Below, piece by piece: positions 40,564-49,277 of a DNA stretch of 64,000 bases. Positions within the stretch are counted from its first letter, which is position 1; each line of letters begins with the position of its first letter. The notes under the pieces are model-generated. The model ran no database searches, was not told where the DNA came from, and was given only the letters and a program-made list of their open reading frames with translations. The DNA comes from Frankia nepalensis (GTDB taxonomy: Bacteria; Actinomycetota; Actinomycetes; Frankiales; Frankiaceae), in contig NZ_JADWYU010000085.1 in NCBI RefSeq assembly GCF_016786325.1, positions 1-64,000 of the forward strand. The letters run 5' to 3'. The translations under genes were made by a program, and so were the position numbers.

Positions 40564-40665
40564 GACTGCCCGCGGGCCAGGACGCGACGCGATCAGCGCC
40601 AGCTCCCTGTCCACCGTCCGTGCCTGCTGGGGCCACGACCTCGTCCAGGAGCCATCAGACAAGCC

Positions 40666-40847
40666 CTGAAGAAACCTCGGAACCGACGAGCGGGGCGGCC
40701 CGAGGGGCAGCTGGTCATGACCTGTGGGGTTTTCGACCATGATCCCAGACGCCATGGTGCCGAAAACCCGCTCGTCTGGCGCCATAGCCCATGGACCGAT
40801 CCCAGGACCGGCCGGCCGCCAGGGATCTTCCATCGCCACAGGCGGCC
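40666..40847 (-). repeat. Structured 3' repeat element, copy B
   Basis: Read on the minus strand, a hairpin with GGCCGCC/GGCGGCC arms (40841-40847 and 40814-40820) is followed by GGCCGGT, CCTGGGATCGG and a tail to 40666 that matches copy A closely. It starts 22 bases after the stop of the minus-strand TrmH-type gene, in that gene's direction. The hairpin loop keeps CGATGGAA as in copy A although the arms differ. Confidence 0.8.
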
Positions 40848-40868
40848 GGTCGAAGGCCGGCTCCATCA

Positions 40869-41390
40869 CTAAACGAGTCCGGCGAGCCGGTAGAGGACCA
40901 GGGAGCCGGCGACAGCGACGTTGAGGCTCGCGCCGGTGCCGATCATCGGTATCTCGACCGCGACGTCGACCAGTCCCAAGGCGTCGGCCGGCAGGCCTGT
41001 CCGCTCGTGGCCGAGCAGCATCACGGTGCGTTGCCTGGCAGCCGGCAGGTCGGCGAGGCGGACCGACTCGTCGGTGAGCTCGACGCCGACGACGCGGCTG
41101 CCGGCGGCCTTCTGGCCTTCGAGCCAGGACAGTGGGTCGCGGCCGACCCAGTGCACGCAGCTCCGGTGCCGCAGCGTGTTGCCGCGGGCGAGTGCCTCGG
41201 GTACGTGGGGAAGCCGGGGTACCGCGAGACAGGCCCCGACGGCGTCGCAGGTACGCAGGAGCGTGCCCAGGTTGACGCCGTGCAGGGGCCACAGCGGCGC
41301 GGCGATCAGATGGTCCCAGCAGGAATGCGAGCGTGGGCGACGGGCACGTCGCAGCTCCCCCGGGCTGCGCGGGCGCGGGGCGCTCACCAT
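40869..41390 (-). CDS. TrmH/SpoU-type RNA 2'-O-methyltransferase
   Basis: A SPOUT-class methyltransferase of about 173 residues that methylates ribose in tRNA or rRNA. All three SpoU motifs are visible: NLGTLLRTCDAVGA (motif 1 with the catalytic Arg), MLLGHERTGLP (motif 2) and VEIPMIGTGASLNVAVAGS (motif 3, the knot that binds SAM). It starts with ATG-GTG at 41390 or 41387; the ribosome site is weak. It has no N-terminal RNA-binding extension. The target nucleotide cannot be read. It is divergent from the SNF2 helicase gene. Repeat element B follows its stop. Confidence 0.88.
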   Translation of the reverse strand: MVSAPRPRSPGELRRARRPRSHSCWDHLIAAPLWPLHGVNLGTLLRTCDAVGACLAVPRLPHVPEALARGNTLRHRSCVHWVGRDPLSWLEGQKAAGSRVVGVELTDESVRLADLPAARQRTVMLLGHERTGLPADALGLVDVAVEIPMIGTGASLNVAVAGSLVLYRLAGLV

Positions 41391-41653
41391 CCGTTGGTGG
41401 AGACCACCTCCGCATCGCCGACTCGACCGGCCGACCGGCCCGCTTCCCACGATCTCCACATGAGCACGGCGCTTCGCGGCGCGCCGAAACCATCGACGAC
41501 GACAGTCGCGTCGACGATACCGTGACCAGCAGGCGGCGAGTCCGTCTTGTCGCTGGCCGCTTCGACGCCCACGCGGGTCGCATGGTGTACGTAAGCTCTC
41601 GGGCGAGCGCCGCGGAGATGCCCGAACTCGGGCAACGGCCTCTGGGAGTGCCG

Positions 41654-44600
41654 ATGCTGGTCGTGCACGGTGTCCGCGCGACCGCCAGCGGGGTCTGGCT
41701 GTGGGCCGAGGACACGCGGCGGTGGAGCCAGGCACCGGGACGACCTGACACGTTCCGTGGAAGCGGGAGCGGCGAACGGGCGCCGGGGCCAACCCGGAAC
41801 ACCGAGCCCGCGCCCCACCCCTTCGCCGCCCTGCCCCCGGAGCTGGCGCCGCTCGCCACGGGCGGACCCACCGCGACCCCGCGGCTCGCCGTGTTCCTGC
41901 CGAGCGCACCCGCGGCACCGCTCGCCTCGCCGGACCTCGCGGCCGCATTGGCCGCCGCGACGCCCGGGTCCGGACCTGGTGGAGCCGGCGCGCCTGCCCA
42001 TGGCCCGGTCCTGCGGCGCTGGCTGGTCGACACGATCCGCCCGGAGGCCCCACTGGCACTCGGAGCGTTGCGGGAGCCGGGCGAGGCGTTCCGCCTCGGG
42101 GCCTCCGCGCTGTTCCTGCTGGCCGTCGACGCGTTCGCCGCGGACCTGGTCGACCGCGGCCGGGTTCTCCCGGCGGTCGGGTGGGACGGCGCGCGGCCGC
42201 TGGCGCGCTGGCAGCCGGTCCTCACCGGGCCGGACGCCGAACGGTTCGACGACCTGACCGCCGGCATGCCGCCGGCGTTCCGCGCCGTCGGCGAGGGCGC
42301 CGCCGCCGGGAACGACCCGGCCGAGGCACTGGGCGGCACGCTCGACGACCTCGTGGACGCCCACGCGCGCGGACGGCTTCGGCGGGCGCGGCGTACGCCG
42401 TCGGCCCCGGGACCGCCCGGGCCGCCCCTGGGCGGCGCCACGGCCGGCTGGCTACGCGCCCTCGGCGACGACCCGCGCTTCACCGCCGCCGGCGACGCGG
42501 CGCACGAGCTCGCCACGAAGGTCGAGACGTGGCGCTCGGGCGGCACCCGGCCGTGGCCAACACGGGTGTGCTTCCGGCTCGGCGAACCGGGTGCCCTGTC
42601 GAGGACCGCTCCGGGCGACGCCGACGCCTGGCGGATCGACTTCCTGGTCCAGGCGGTCGAGGACCCCGGTGTCCGGGTGCCCGCCGGCCAGGTCTGGCGG
42701 GATCGGCCCACCGGGCCCGCGACGTGGGCCACCGAGACCGAGGAGTCGCTGCTCGCCGGGCTCGGGCGGGCCGTGGCCGTGTGGCCTGAGCTGGGCCGGG
42801 CGCTGCGCGAGGCCCGGCCGACAGGACTGGACCTGACCCTCGAGCAGGCCCAGGAGTTCCTGCGCGTCGCCGGTTCCCTCGAGCAGGAGGGCTTCGGGGT
42901 GCTCGTGCCGTCCTGGTGGGCGCGGCCGGTCCGGCCCACGCCTCGGCTCGCCGTGCGCGCGGTGAACCCGATGACGCCGATCCTGCGGGACGTCACGACG
43001 GACCTCGACCAGATCGTCGACTTCCGCTGGGCCGTCAGCCTGGGCGACGTCGAGCTCAGCCGCGCCGAGCTCGACGGCCTCGCGCGGGCGAAGTCCGAGC
43101 TCGTCAAGGTCAGGGGCCGGTGGACCCGGGTGGACCCCGGCACGCTCGCCGGGCTCGACCTGGCCCGGCGGTCCGCCGGCGGCCGGATGGCCGTCCGCGA
43201 CGTCCTCCCCTTCGCCGGTCTGTCCGCCCACCCCGCCGGGGACGACGCCGCCGGCACGGAGATCGAGGTGGTCGCGGACGGCTGGCTCGGCGCTCTGCTC
43301 GCCGGCCTGGACCGCCAGCCGAGCCAGGGGCCGCCGCTGGTCGAGCCGCCCGCCGGCCTGGGGGTACGCCTGCGCCCCTACCAGGCACACGGCCTGGCCT
43401 GGCTCGCCCTGCTCGACCGGCTCGGCGTCGGGGCGGTCCTCGCCGACGACATGGGCCTGGGCAAGACCATCCAGGTCCTGGCACTGGAGCTGCTCACCCG
43501 GGACGCCGGCCGCCGCGGGCCCACCCTCGTCGTCTGCCCGACCTCGGTGCTCGGGAACTGGCTGCGCGAGGCGGAGCGGGTCGCTCCCGGCCTGCGGGTC
43601 CACACCCACCACGCGGACCGCCGGCGGCCGGAGGTGGAGCTGGCCGAGGCCGCCCGGGGGCATGACCTGGTCCTCACGACCTACACGCAGCTCGCCCGTG
43701 ACGTCGAGGAGTTCCGCCCGGTCGCGTGGGAACGGCTCGTCCTCGACGAGGCGCAGCAGATCAAGAACTCCGCGACCGCCCAGGCCCGCGCCGCGCGCCG
43801 GCTGACCGCCCGCCACCGGGTCGCGCTGACCGGCACCCCGGTGGAGAACCGGCTCGGCGACCTCTGGTCGATCATGCGTGTGGTCAACCCGGGGCTGCTC
43901 GGCTCGGCCAGCTCGTTCCGCGCCCGCTACGCGGTGCCGATCGAGCGTTACGGCGACGCCGACGCGACCGCCCGGCTGCGCCGGCGGATCCGCCCCGTCG
44001 TGCTGCGCCGGGTGAAGACCGACCCGTCGGTGGTGCGTGACCTGCCGGCGAAGGCGGAGCTGCGCCAGCTGTGCACGCTGACGACGGAGCAGGCGTCGCT
44101 GTACCGGGCGGTCGTCGACGACATGATGGAGCGCCTGCGGGACGCCTCGTCCCCGGTACGCCGGAGCGGCGTCGTGCTCGCGGCGATGACGCGGCTGAAG
44201 CAGGTCTGCAACCACCCGGCCCACCTGCTCGGGGACTCCTCGGCGCTGCCCGGCCGGTCCGGCAAGCTGGCCCGGCTGGAGGAGCTGCTCGCGCAGGTCG
44301 TCGCGGGCGGCGAGCGGGCGCTGTGCTTCACCCAGTTCGCCCGCTTCGGCGCCATGCTCGCCCCCTACCTGTCCACCCGGCTCGGGGTGGACGTGTCGTT
44401 CCTGCACGGCGGCCTGCGTCCCGCCGAGCGGGACAGGCTCGTCGAGCGCTTCCAGACCCGGCAAGGACCGGGCGTGTTCCTGCTCTCCCTCAAGGCCGGC
44501 GGCACCGGCGTGAACCTGACCGCGGCGAACCACGTCATCCACATCGACCGCTGGTGGAACCCCGCGGTGGAGGCACAGGCGACGGACCGCGCCCACCGCA

Positions 44601-44797
44601 TCGGCCAGCGGCGCGACGTGTGGGTCCAGACGCTGCTGTGCATGGGCACGCTCGAGGAGCGCATCGACCGGATCCTCACGGACAAGGCGGCGCTGGCCCG
44701 GACCATCGTCGGCGGCGGCGAGAGCTGGCTGGGGGCGCTGTCCACCGACGAGCTGCGGGATCTCGTCGCGCTCGCGCCCGAGGCCGTCCATGACTGA
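41654..44797 (+). CDS. SWI2/SNF2-family DNA-dependent ATPase
   Basis: A 1047-residue bacterial SNF2 helicase-like protein. The N-terminal ~500 residues are the bacterial SNF2-associated region (MLVVHGVRATASGVWLWAED start; VLVPSWWARPVRPTPRL). The motor has ADDMGLGKTIQVLALEL (motif I), VLDEAQQIKN (DEAQ), LTGTPVENRLGDLWSIM (III), LCFTQFARFG, and HIDRWWNPAVEAQATDRAHR (V-VI). It ends in the conserved SWLGALSTDELRDLVAL. I chose ATG 41654 with GGGAG upstream; the frame is open before it but not family-like. It overlaps the SWIM-protein gene by 8 bases. This pair is widespread in actinobacteria and probably remodels DNA-protein or repair complexes. Confidence 0.94.
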   Translation: MLVVHGVRATASGVWLWAEDTRRWSQAPGRPDTFRGSGSGERAPGPTRNTEPAPHPFAALPPELAPLATGGPTATPRLAVFLPSAPAAPLASPDLAAALAAATPGSGPGGAGAPAHGPVLRRWLVDTIRPEAPLALGALREPGEAFRLGASALFLLAVDAFAADLVDRGRVLPAVGWDGARPLARWQPVLTGPDAERFDDLTAGMPPAFRAVGEGAAAGNDPAEALGGTLDDLVDAHARGRLRRARRTPSAPGPPGPPLGGATAGWLRALGDDPRFTAAGDAAHELATKVETWRSGGTRPWPTRVCFRLGEPGALSRTAPGDADAWRIDFLVQAVEDPGVRVPAGQVWRDRPTGPATWATETEESLLAGLGRAVAVWPELGRALREARPTGLDLTLEQAQEFLRVAGSLEQEGFGVLVPSWWARPVRPTPRLAVRAVNPMTPILRDVTTDLDQIVDFRWAVSLGDVELSRAELDGLARAKSELVKVRGRWTRVDPGTLAGLDLARRSAGGRMAVRDVLPFAGLSAHPAGDDAAGTEIEVVADGWLGALLAGLDRQPSQGPPLVEPPAGLGVRLRPYQAHGLAWLALLDRLGVGAVLADDMGLGKTIQVLALELLTRDAGRRGPTLVVCPTSVLGNWLREAERVAPGLRVHTHHADRRRPEVELAEAARGHDLVLTTYTQLARDVEEFRPVAWERLVLDEAQQIKNSATAQARAARRLTARHRVALTGTPVENRLGDLWSIMRVVNPGLLGSASSFRARYAVPIERYGDADATARLRRRIRPVVLRRVKTDPSVVRDLPAKAELRQLCTLTTEQASLYRAVVDDMMERLRDASSPVRRSGVVLAAMTRLKQVCNHPAHLLGDSSALPGRSGKLARLEELLAQVVAGGERALCFTQFARFGAMLAPYLSTRLGVDVSFLHGGLRPAERDRLVERFQTRQGPGVFLLSLKAGGTGVNLTAANHVIHIDRWWNPAVEAQATDRAHRIGQRRDVWVQTLLCMGTLEERIDRILTDKAALARTIVGGGESWLGALSTDELRDLVALAPEAVHD

Positions 44798-45743
44798 CGT
44801 CCGGGCCGGCGGGGACCGCGGCCGCCGGGACGGGCGGGCCTGGTGGTCGTCGGAGTTCCTCGCGCTGGTCGTGGGCATGAGCCCGCCCGAGCCACTGCGC
44901 GCCGGCCGCGCTCTGGTGCGCACCGAGGCCGTGCTGAGCGTGCGGCGATCCGGCAACCTCGTCGTCGCGATGGTCCGTGACCGGGACGAGGACCTGTACA
45001 AGGCCCGGCTCGCCGTCCGGACGTTCGGCGACGCTGACTGGGGCCGCGTCGAGGAGGCGCTCGCCGCCGAGGCCGGGTACGCCGCCGCGCTGCTGGCCGG
45101 CTCGATGCCCGCGGGGATCGAGGAGGTCTTCGGCGCGCTCGGGCTCTCCCTCCTGCCCACCCGCGTCGACGACCTGGCGATGGACTGCACCTGCGCCGAC
45201 TGGCAGCGGCCGTGCGCGCACCTCGTGGCGGCCGGCCACCAGCTCGCCGACGTGCTCGGCCTCGACCCGTTCGCGCTCCTGGCGCTGCGCGGCCGGGAAC
45301 GTGACGCGCTCCTCGGCGAGATCCGACGCCTTCGCCCGCCGCCCACCTCTCGTTCCGCGGACGGCACCCGCGCGTACTCCTGGCCGGCGGGGCCGGGATG
45401 GTCCCCGGCGGTGCCCGGGCCGTCCGGCGCCACGACGGCGGCGCTCCCGGCCGGCGGAGACGCGGAGCCGCTGCCCAGCGCGCCCGCCGCGTTCTGGTCA
45501 TCGCCGGTTCCCGCCGGCCGCCTGGGCACCACGCCCGATCGTCACCGGCCCGCGGCGCGTCCCGACATCCTGCTGGAACTGTGCGGGCCGCTGGTGGTGG
45601 AACCGTTCGGCGACCTGCGCGACGCGCTGCGCCCCGCGTACCAGAGCTTCACGGCCCGGCGGCGTGACGAGGCCGGTGACGCGTCGGGAAGCCCGGCCGA
45701 CCCCGCGGGTCCGGCGGAGAGCCCGCCGAGCGGCCTCGTGTAG
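44790..45743 (+). CDS. SWIM zinc-finger protein, partner of SNF2 ATPase
   Basis: A 317-residue protein with the SWIM zinc finger CTCADWQRPCAHLVAAGH (CxCx(n)CxH) at residues ~132-149. The N-terminus (WWSSEFLALVVGM, then LRAGRALVRTEAVLSV) is typical for the SWIM partner of actinobacterial SNF2 proteins. The C-terminal half is a Pro/Ala-rich linker with a short conserved end (DILLELCGPLVV, ALRPAYQSFTA). Its ATG lies inside the end of the SNF2 gene, which couples translation. SWIM fingers bind DNA or protein. Confidence 0.93.
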   Translation: MTDVRAGGDRGRRDGRAWWSSEFLALVVGMSPPEPLRAGRALVRTEAVLSVRRSGNLVVAMVRDRDEDLYKARLAVRTFGDADWGRVEEALAAEAGYAAALLAGSMPAGIEEVFGALGLSLLPTRVDDLAMDCTCADWQRPCAHLVAAGHQLADVLGLDPFALLALRGRERDALLGEIRRLRPPPTSRSADGTRAYSWPAGPGWSPAVPGPSGATTAALPAGGDAEPLPSAPAAFWSSPVPAGRLGTTPDRHRPAARPDILLELCGPLVVEPFGDLRDALRPAYQSFTARRRDEAGDASGSPADPAGPAESPPSGLV

Positions 45744-45746
45744 CGA

Positions 45747-46535
45747 TTACCAGACGCGAGCGAGGACGTTGGTGACGTAGCCGGTCATCCGGTCGAGCTT
45801 CGGCTTGTCGTCCGGGTTGGCGGCCGACAGCTTGCCCTGTGCCCATTCGGCCGCCCAGGTGGGCACGTTGTGCGCCGCGATTACATAGACCCAGTTCTTG
45901 CCCCACCGGTCCGAGTCGATGCGGTCACGCATCGCGTGCGCGGTCGAGTCCAGCGCCCAGTACGGGTCAAGCGCCTTGTCCCTGGTGATGTCGGGCAGCG
46001 TGGTGTTCCACTGGTTCAGGCCGAAGTCCGAGTTGGTCCAGTAGCCGACCGCGCCCGGGTCCCAGTTGCTCTCGATCGTCGTGATCCCCCGCAGCAGGCC
46101 CCGCGGGACGGTGTACTTCAACGCGTACCGGTCGGCGATCGGCATGAACAACGCGTACGCCGTCTCCTTGTGTACGAGGCCGGAAGGGCTGCGCTCGACC
46201 GCCGGAAGGTACATGTCGCGGTTGATCGTCGGCTGCTTGCGCTGCTGGAAGGCGATGACCGCGGCCCGGGTCGCCTCGGTGAACCGGCCGTCCGCCGGAA
46301 TGGCCGGCGTCTTCTCACCGGAGACGGCCACGTGCCAGTTCAGCGCCCGCTGGATCGCCTTCACCCCCGCCCGGACCGCCTCGATGTCCTCGGGCGTGCT
46401 CCCCTCGGGCGCCCGCTCGCCAGCCCCGATCCCGTAGTACGGCCCGAAGCCGTTGCCCGTCGCGTTGACGGTGCCGCCCCTGCCGTCCGACGGCCAGCTA
46501 CCCCGCCCCACGCGCACCCGGTCGGGAGTCGTCAC
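45747..46535 (-). CDS. Peptidoglycan-binding, lytic transglycosylase-like protein
   Basis: A protein of about 262 residues. Residues ~50-130 look like a PG_binding_1 domain (AIQRALNWHVAVSGEKT, then DGRFTEATRAAVIAFQQRK). Residues ~150-260 resemble a soluble lytic transglycosylase / phage lysozyme domain: VPRGLLRGITTIESNWDPGA with a likely catalytic Glu, then SDFGLNQWNTTLPDITRD, and a C-terminal AHNVPTWAAEWAQGKL. No signal peptide is visible, although it should act on the wall, so export is unclear or the start is elsewhere. GTG 46535 was chosen for a GGGGG-rich site upstream. It converges on the SWIM gene with a 3-base gap. Confidence 0.75.
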   Translation of the reverse strand: MTTPDRVRVGRGSWPSDGRGGTVNATGNGFGPYYGIGAGERAPEGSTPEDIEAVRAGVKAIQRALNWHVAVSGEKTPAIPADGRFTEATRAAVIAFQQRKQPTINRDMYLPAVERSPSGLVHKETAYALFMPIADRYALKYTVPRGLLRGITTIESNWDPGAVGYWTNSDFGLNQWNTTLPDITRDKALDPYWALDSTAHAMRDRIDSDRWGKNWVYVIAAHNVPTWAAEWAQGKLSAANPDDKPKLDRMTGYVTNVLARVW

Positions 46536-46691
46536 ACCTGCCCCCACGCGTCTCGAGGTCCCTGGCCGACCGGCCCGGTCGGCACCGCCGGTGATCAGGG
46601 GCAGCCTAGGGGCATCCAGGCGCCTCCGTACTCGAATCCGGCCAACGACGCACCCCACACCGCGCGACGCCGCGAGCCGCCGCGAGCCGCC

Positions 46692-46735
46692 GAGACGCCG
46701 CCGAGACGCCGCCGAGACGCCGCCGAGACGCCGCC
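46692..46735. repeat. Four 11-base tandem repeats
   Basis: GAGACGCCGCC occurs four times in a row, preceded by related CGAGCCGCCG copies. It lies in the 213-base gap between two minus-strand genes. Being 11 bases long it would shift frame if translated, so it is noncoding. Confidence 0.9.
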
Positions 46736-46748
46736 GGGCGAGTCTCGG

Positions 46749-47888
46749 CTACGCCTTTCCGGACACCGCCGCGGGGTCGCAGGCCGCGAAGGGCGCGCCG
46801 CTACCGCTCCAGACCACCACGCGTCCCGACCAGAGCGGGCCGCAGTTCTCGGGGGTCAGCGCTCGGCGGGTGGTTCCGTCATCGATGCCGTTGCCGAAGC
46901 ACCAGTCGTAGTAGACGTAGGCCTCCCGCGACGACCCGTCCGCCGTCAGGCGCAGCACGATCCCGGTGTCGCCCCACCTTTCCGTCACGCAGGTGTCCGG
47001 CGTGTCCGGCCCGCCGCCGACCGGCGCGGCCTGGATCGCCGCCAGCAGCGCCGTCGCGCCGGCTCCGCCGAGCTCGTGGGAGGCCAGGAGCCCGGGGGTG
47101 CCCACCGGGCGGCTCAGGTCGTAGTGGCAGACCGCGACGCTGTCGACGGTGTCGAGCCGGGCCAGGTCGAACGGCGCGGGTGGGCTGACGAACCTGCCGG
47201 CCTGGATCGGCGAGCTGGCGGCGCAGCCGTGCTGGTCGACGGCGCTCTGGCGGGCCGAGGCGATGATCCGCTCGGCCTCGCCGAGGTGGGCGTCGTCCGT
47301 CAGGACGAACACCTTCGCCGAGCCGACCGTGCGGACGAGCCGGGTCCAGCCCTCGGTGCTCACCCGCCCGTCCGGCACCTCCTCGACGCCGCCGGCCGCG
47401 GGGGTCGCGGCGAACCAGACGTGCGGGGCCCAGTGCTCGCGGGGGACGTCGCCGCCGTGCAGATCCGGCGCCGCTCCGGTGGGCGGACAGGCGATCATGA
47501 GCACGGGCGCGCCGGGCCCTCGGGTGTTGACGTACGGCTGCTCGGGGAAGACGCGGGGCTGCTCGGTCGCCGCGCACCAGTCGCTGGCCGGCGCCGGCGC
47601 GTACCCCCAGGAGGCCGGGACCTCCACGACCGCGTCCAGGAACGACTCCAGTCGCCACTGTGGCGCCGGCGCCGGCAGGTCGGAGACCGCCCGCGCGGCC
47701 TCGGGCCGGACCGTCTCGTCGTCGCCATCCGCCCGCCCGACCGTGAGCAACGTGCCGCCGATGACCAGCGCCACCGCGACCAGTACCCACACCGCCGCGC
47801 GCGGCACGCGCGGCCAGGCGCGGCGGGCAGCCTCCACCAGCCGGGTCACGGCGGATGTACGCGGCGCGCGGACCGGACGAGCTCTCAC
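46749..47888 (-). CDS. Hypothetical membrane-anchored extracytoplasmic protein
   Basis: A 379-residue protein with an Arg-rich cytoplasmic start and one membrane helix at residues ~32-50 (AVWVLVAVALVIGGTLLTV). The outside part has six or more Cys spaced in pairs (WCAATEQPR, MIACPPTG, DQHGCAAS, VAVCHYDLS, DTCVTERWG, YYDWCFGN, PENCGPLW, AACDP), so several disulphides are likely. I recognise it only as a type of conserved actinobacterial hypothetical. It starts with GTG and is divergent from a small DUF6458-like gene. Confidence 0.75.
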   Translation of the reverse strand: MRARPVRAPRTSAVTRLVEAARRAWPRVPRAAVWVLVAVALVIGGTLLTVGRADGDDETVRPEAARAVSDLPAPAPQWRLESFLDAVVEVPASWGYAPAPASDWCAATEQPRVFPEQPYVNTRGPGAPVLMIACPPTGAAPDLHGGDVPREHWAPHVWFAATPAAGGVEEVPDGRVSTEGWTRLVRTVGSAKVFVLTDDAHLGEAERIIASARQSAVDQHGCAASSPIQAGRFVSPPAPFDLARLDTVDSVAVCHYDLSRPVGTPGLLASHELGGAGATALLAAIQAAPVGGGPDTPDTCVTERWGDTGIVLRLTADGSSREAYVYYDWCFGNGIDDGTTRRALTPENCGPLWSGRVVVWSGSGAPFAACDPAAVSGKA

Positions 47889-48029
47889 GGCAACCCCCTT
47901 GCGGCAGCCCCCACGCGTCTTCGACGCGCGGTCGCGCGCCCCGGTTCCACGTCTGGGCCGAAATCCGTTCGAGCCACGAAACCGCAGGCCAGCGCCCCTG
48001 GCCGAATACCCCGCGGTCAGAAACAGGAT

Positions 48030-48044
48030 TGGATATTATATCCA
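48030..48044. promoter_or_regulatory. AT-rich perfect palindrome in divergent gap
   Basis: TGGATAT-T-ATATCCA is a perfect 7-bp inverted repeat in a strikingly AT-rich patch of an otherwise ~75% GC gap. It lies 89 bases before the DUF6458-like gene and 142 before the divergent membrane-protein gene. It may be an operator overlapping a -10 element (TATTAT). Confidence 0.5.
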
Positions 48045-48132
48045 CAGGGTTTCCGTCGAATACCACCAATCTCTTCGGGTACGCCGAGACGCGATCGTCT
48101 CCAGCCGGGAGGCCCCTCGAAGGGAGCACACG

Positions 48133-48435
48133 ATGGGTATCGGTGCCGGCATATTCCTCATGGCCCTCGGCGCGATCCTCACATTCGCCGTCGACGTCGA
48201 GATCTCGGGTCTCGACATCGCGGTGATCGGGGTTGTGCTGATGGTGGCCGGCGCGGTCGGGATCATTCTCGACGTCTTCCTGTTCGCCCCGCGCCGGCGG
48301 CAGCGCGTCGTGTACCAGCAGCAGCAGCGTCCCGCGGTCCGTCCTGACGTCGAGGTCTACGACGAGGTCGCCACGGACCGCGACCCCCGATTCCGCCGCC
48401 AGGTGACGACGACCGACTACCGGCCGATGCGCTGA
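48133..48435 (+). CDS. DUF6458-like two-helix membrane protein
   Basis: A 100-residue protein with two membrane helices (GIGAGIFLMALGAILTFAV and DIAVIGVVLMVAGAVGIILD) and a basic Gln/Arg-rich tail (RRRQRVVYQQQQRPAVRP). The start MGIGAGIFLMALGAILTFAV is the hallmark of the DUF6458 family, widespread in actinobacteria, with unknown function and often stress-linked. GAAGGGAG precedes the ATG. The palindrome upstream suggests regulated expression. Confidence 0.85.
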   Translation: MGIGAGIFLMALGAILTFAVDVEISGLDIAVIGVVLMVAGAVGIILDVFLFAPRRRQRVVYQQQQRPAVRPDVEVYDEVATDRDPRFRRQVTTTDYRPMR

Positions 48436-48509
48436 CCACCGGCCGAACGCGCTGAACTGAACGCGACGCCCCGGCGCGCCGACCGGTTCAGCGCGGACCG
48501 GTATCCCCG

Positions 48510-49277
48510 GAACGGGCGGCACCGGCCGCGACCGGCGCCGTCTGGCGGCGGCCCTGGTGAACAGCGCCAGCGCGGCGGCCAGCGCGGCCAGCGCGGCCAG
48601 CGCCGGCACGAGTAAGGCCGCGCTCAGCCCGGCGGGCGCGAACCGCCCTTCCTCCGGGCGGTCCGCGCCCGCCGGGCCAGCCACGCCGGCCGGCAGGTCA
48701 GCGTCGCCTCCGCCGTCCCCGCGAGGCGCCCGGCGCGGACCGTCAGGGCCGCGTCCGAGGGCACGGTGATGGTCACCCGGACCGTGACCGGGGAACCCGG
48801 CGACGGGGCGACCTCGGCCCGGTCGAGCGTCGTCCAGCTCGACAGGTCGTTCGCGGCCCGCCCTGGGGCGAACTGGAAGTACCCGTCGGCGACGGCGGCC
48901 GCGGCCGGGTACACGGACAGCGGCAGCCGCTCGGCCGAGTCGGCGGACACCTCCACGGCGCGGGTCAGGGCCGTCCCCGGCCGGACGGTCTCGACGACGC
49001 ACCGCGCCGACCGCGACCGGTCCGCCGCGGCGTCCTCACCGGGCCCGGTGGGCCGGGGAAGCAGCGCGATCCCGAACGACGCCAGCGGCGAGACGGAGTC
49101 CGTCGCGGCTCCCGTCCGCGCGCCCGCCGCGGCTCCCGTGACGCCGGCCAGTTCGACCAGTTCGGCCGCTTCGGCCATGCCGGCCGCGCCGGCCGCGTCG
49201 GCGCCGGCGCCGGCGAGCAGGACGGCGGACACGACGGCGAAAGGACACAGGCGGATCGCGCGGCGCTCCCACGACAC
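48510..49277 (-). pseudogene. Frameshifted DUF916/WxL-like cell-surface protein
   Basis: From GTG 49277 a frame codes a signal peptide (LCPFAVVSAVLLAGAGADA). Then comes FGIALLPRPTGPGEDAA and a domain like the extracellular DUF916/COG1470 module of actinobacterial anchored proteins (VYPAAAAVADGYFQFAPG, VTVRVTITVPSDA). It stops at 48624. The expected C-terminal anchor, GRFAPAGLSAALLVPALAAL plus a poly-Arg tail, is present only in another frame (48520-48650). The domain is also shorter than usual after VPSDA. So a deletion and a frameshift have probably broken it; a base-call error is the alternative. Confidence 0.5.

Noticed and set aside
38515-43257. A 1580-codon open frame on the minus strand
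   Set aside because: It is a shadow of the peptidase and SNF2 genes. High GC keeps the opposite frame open; its product is Arg/Pro/Ser-rich without any domain, and the plus-strand genes have clear motifs.
45870-48347. An 825-codon plus-strand frame
   Set aside because: It runs antisense to the transglycosylase-like and Cys-rich membrane protein genes and has shadow composition (Arg/Gly/Pro).
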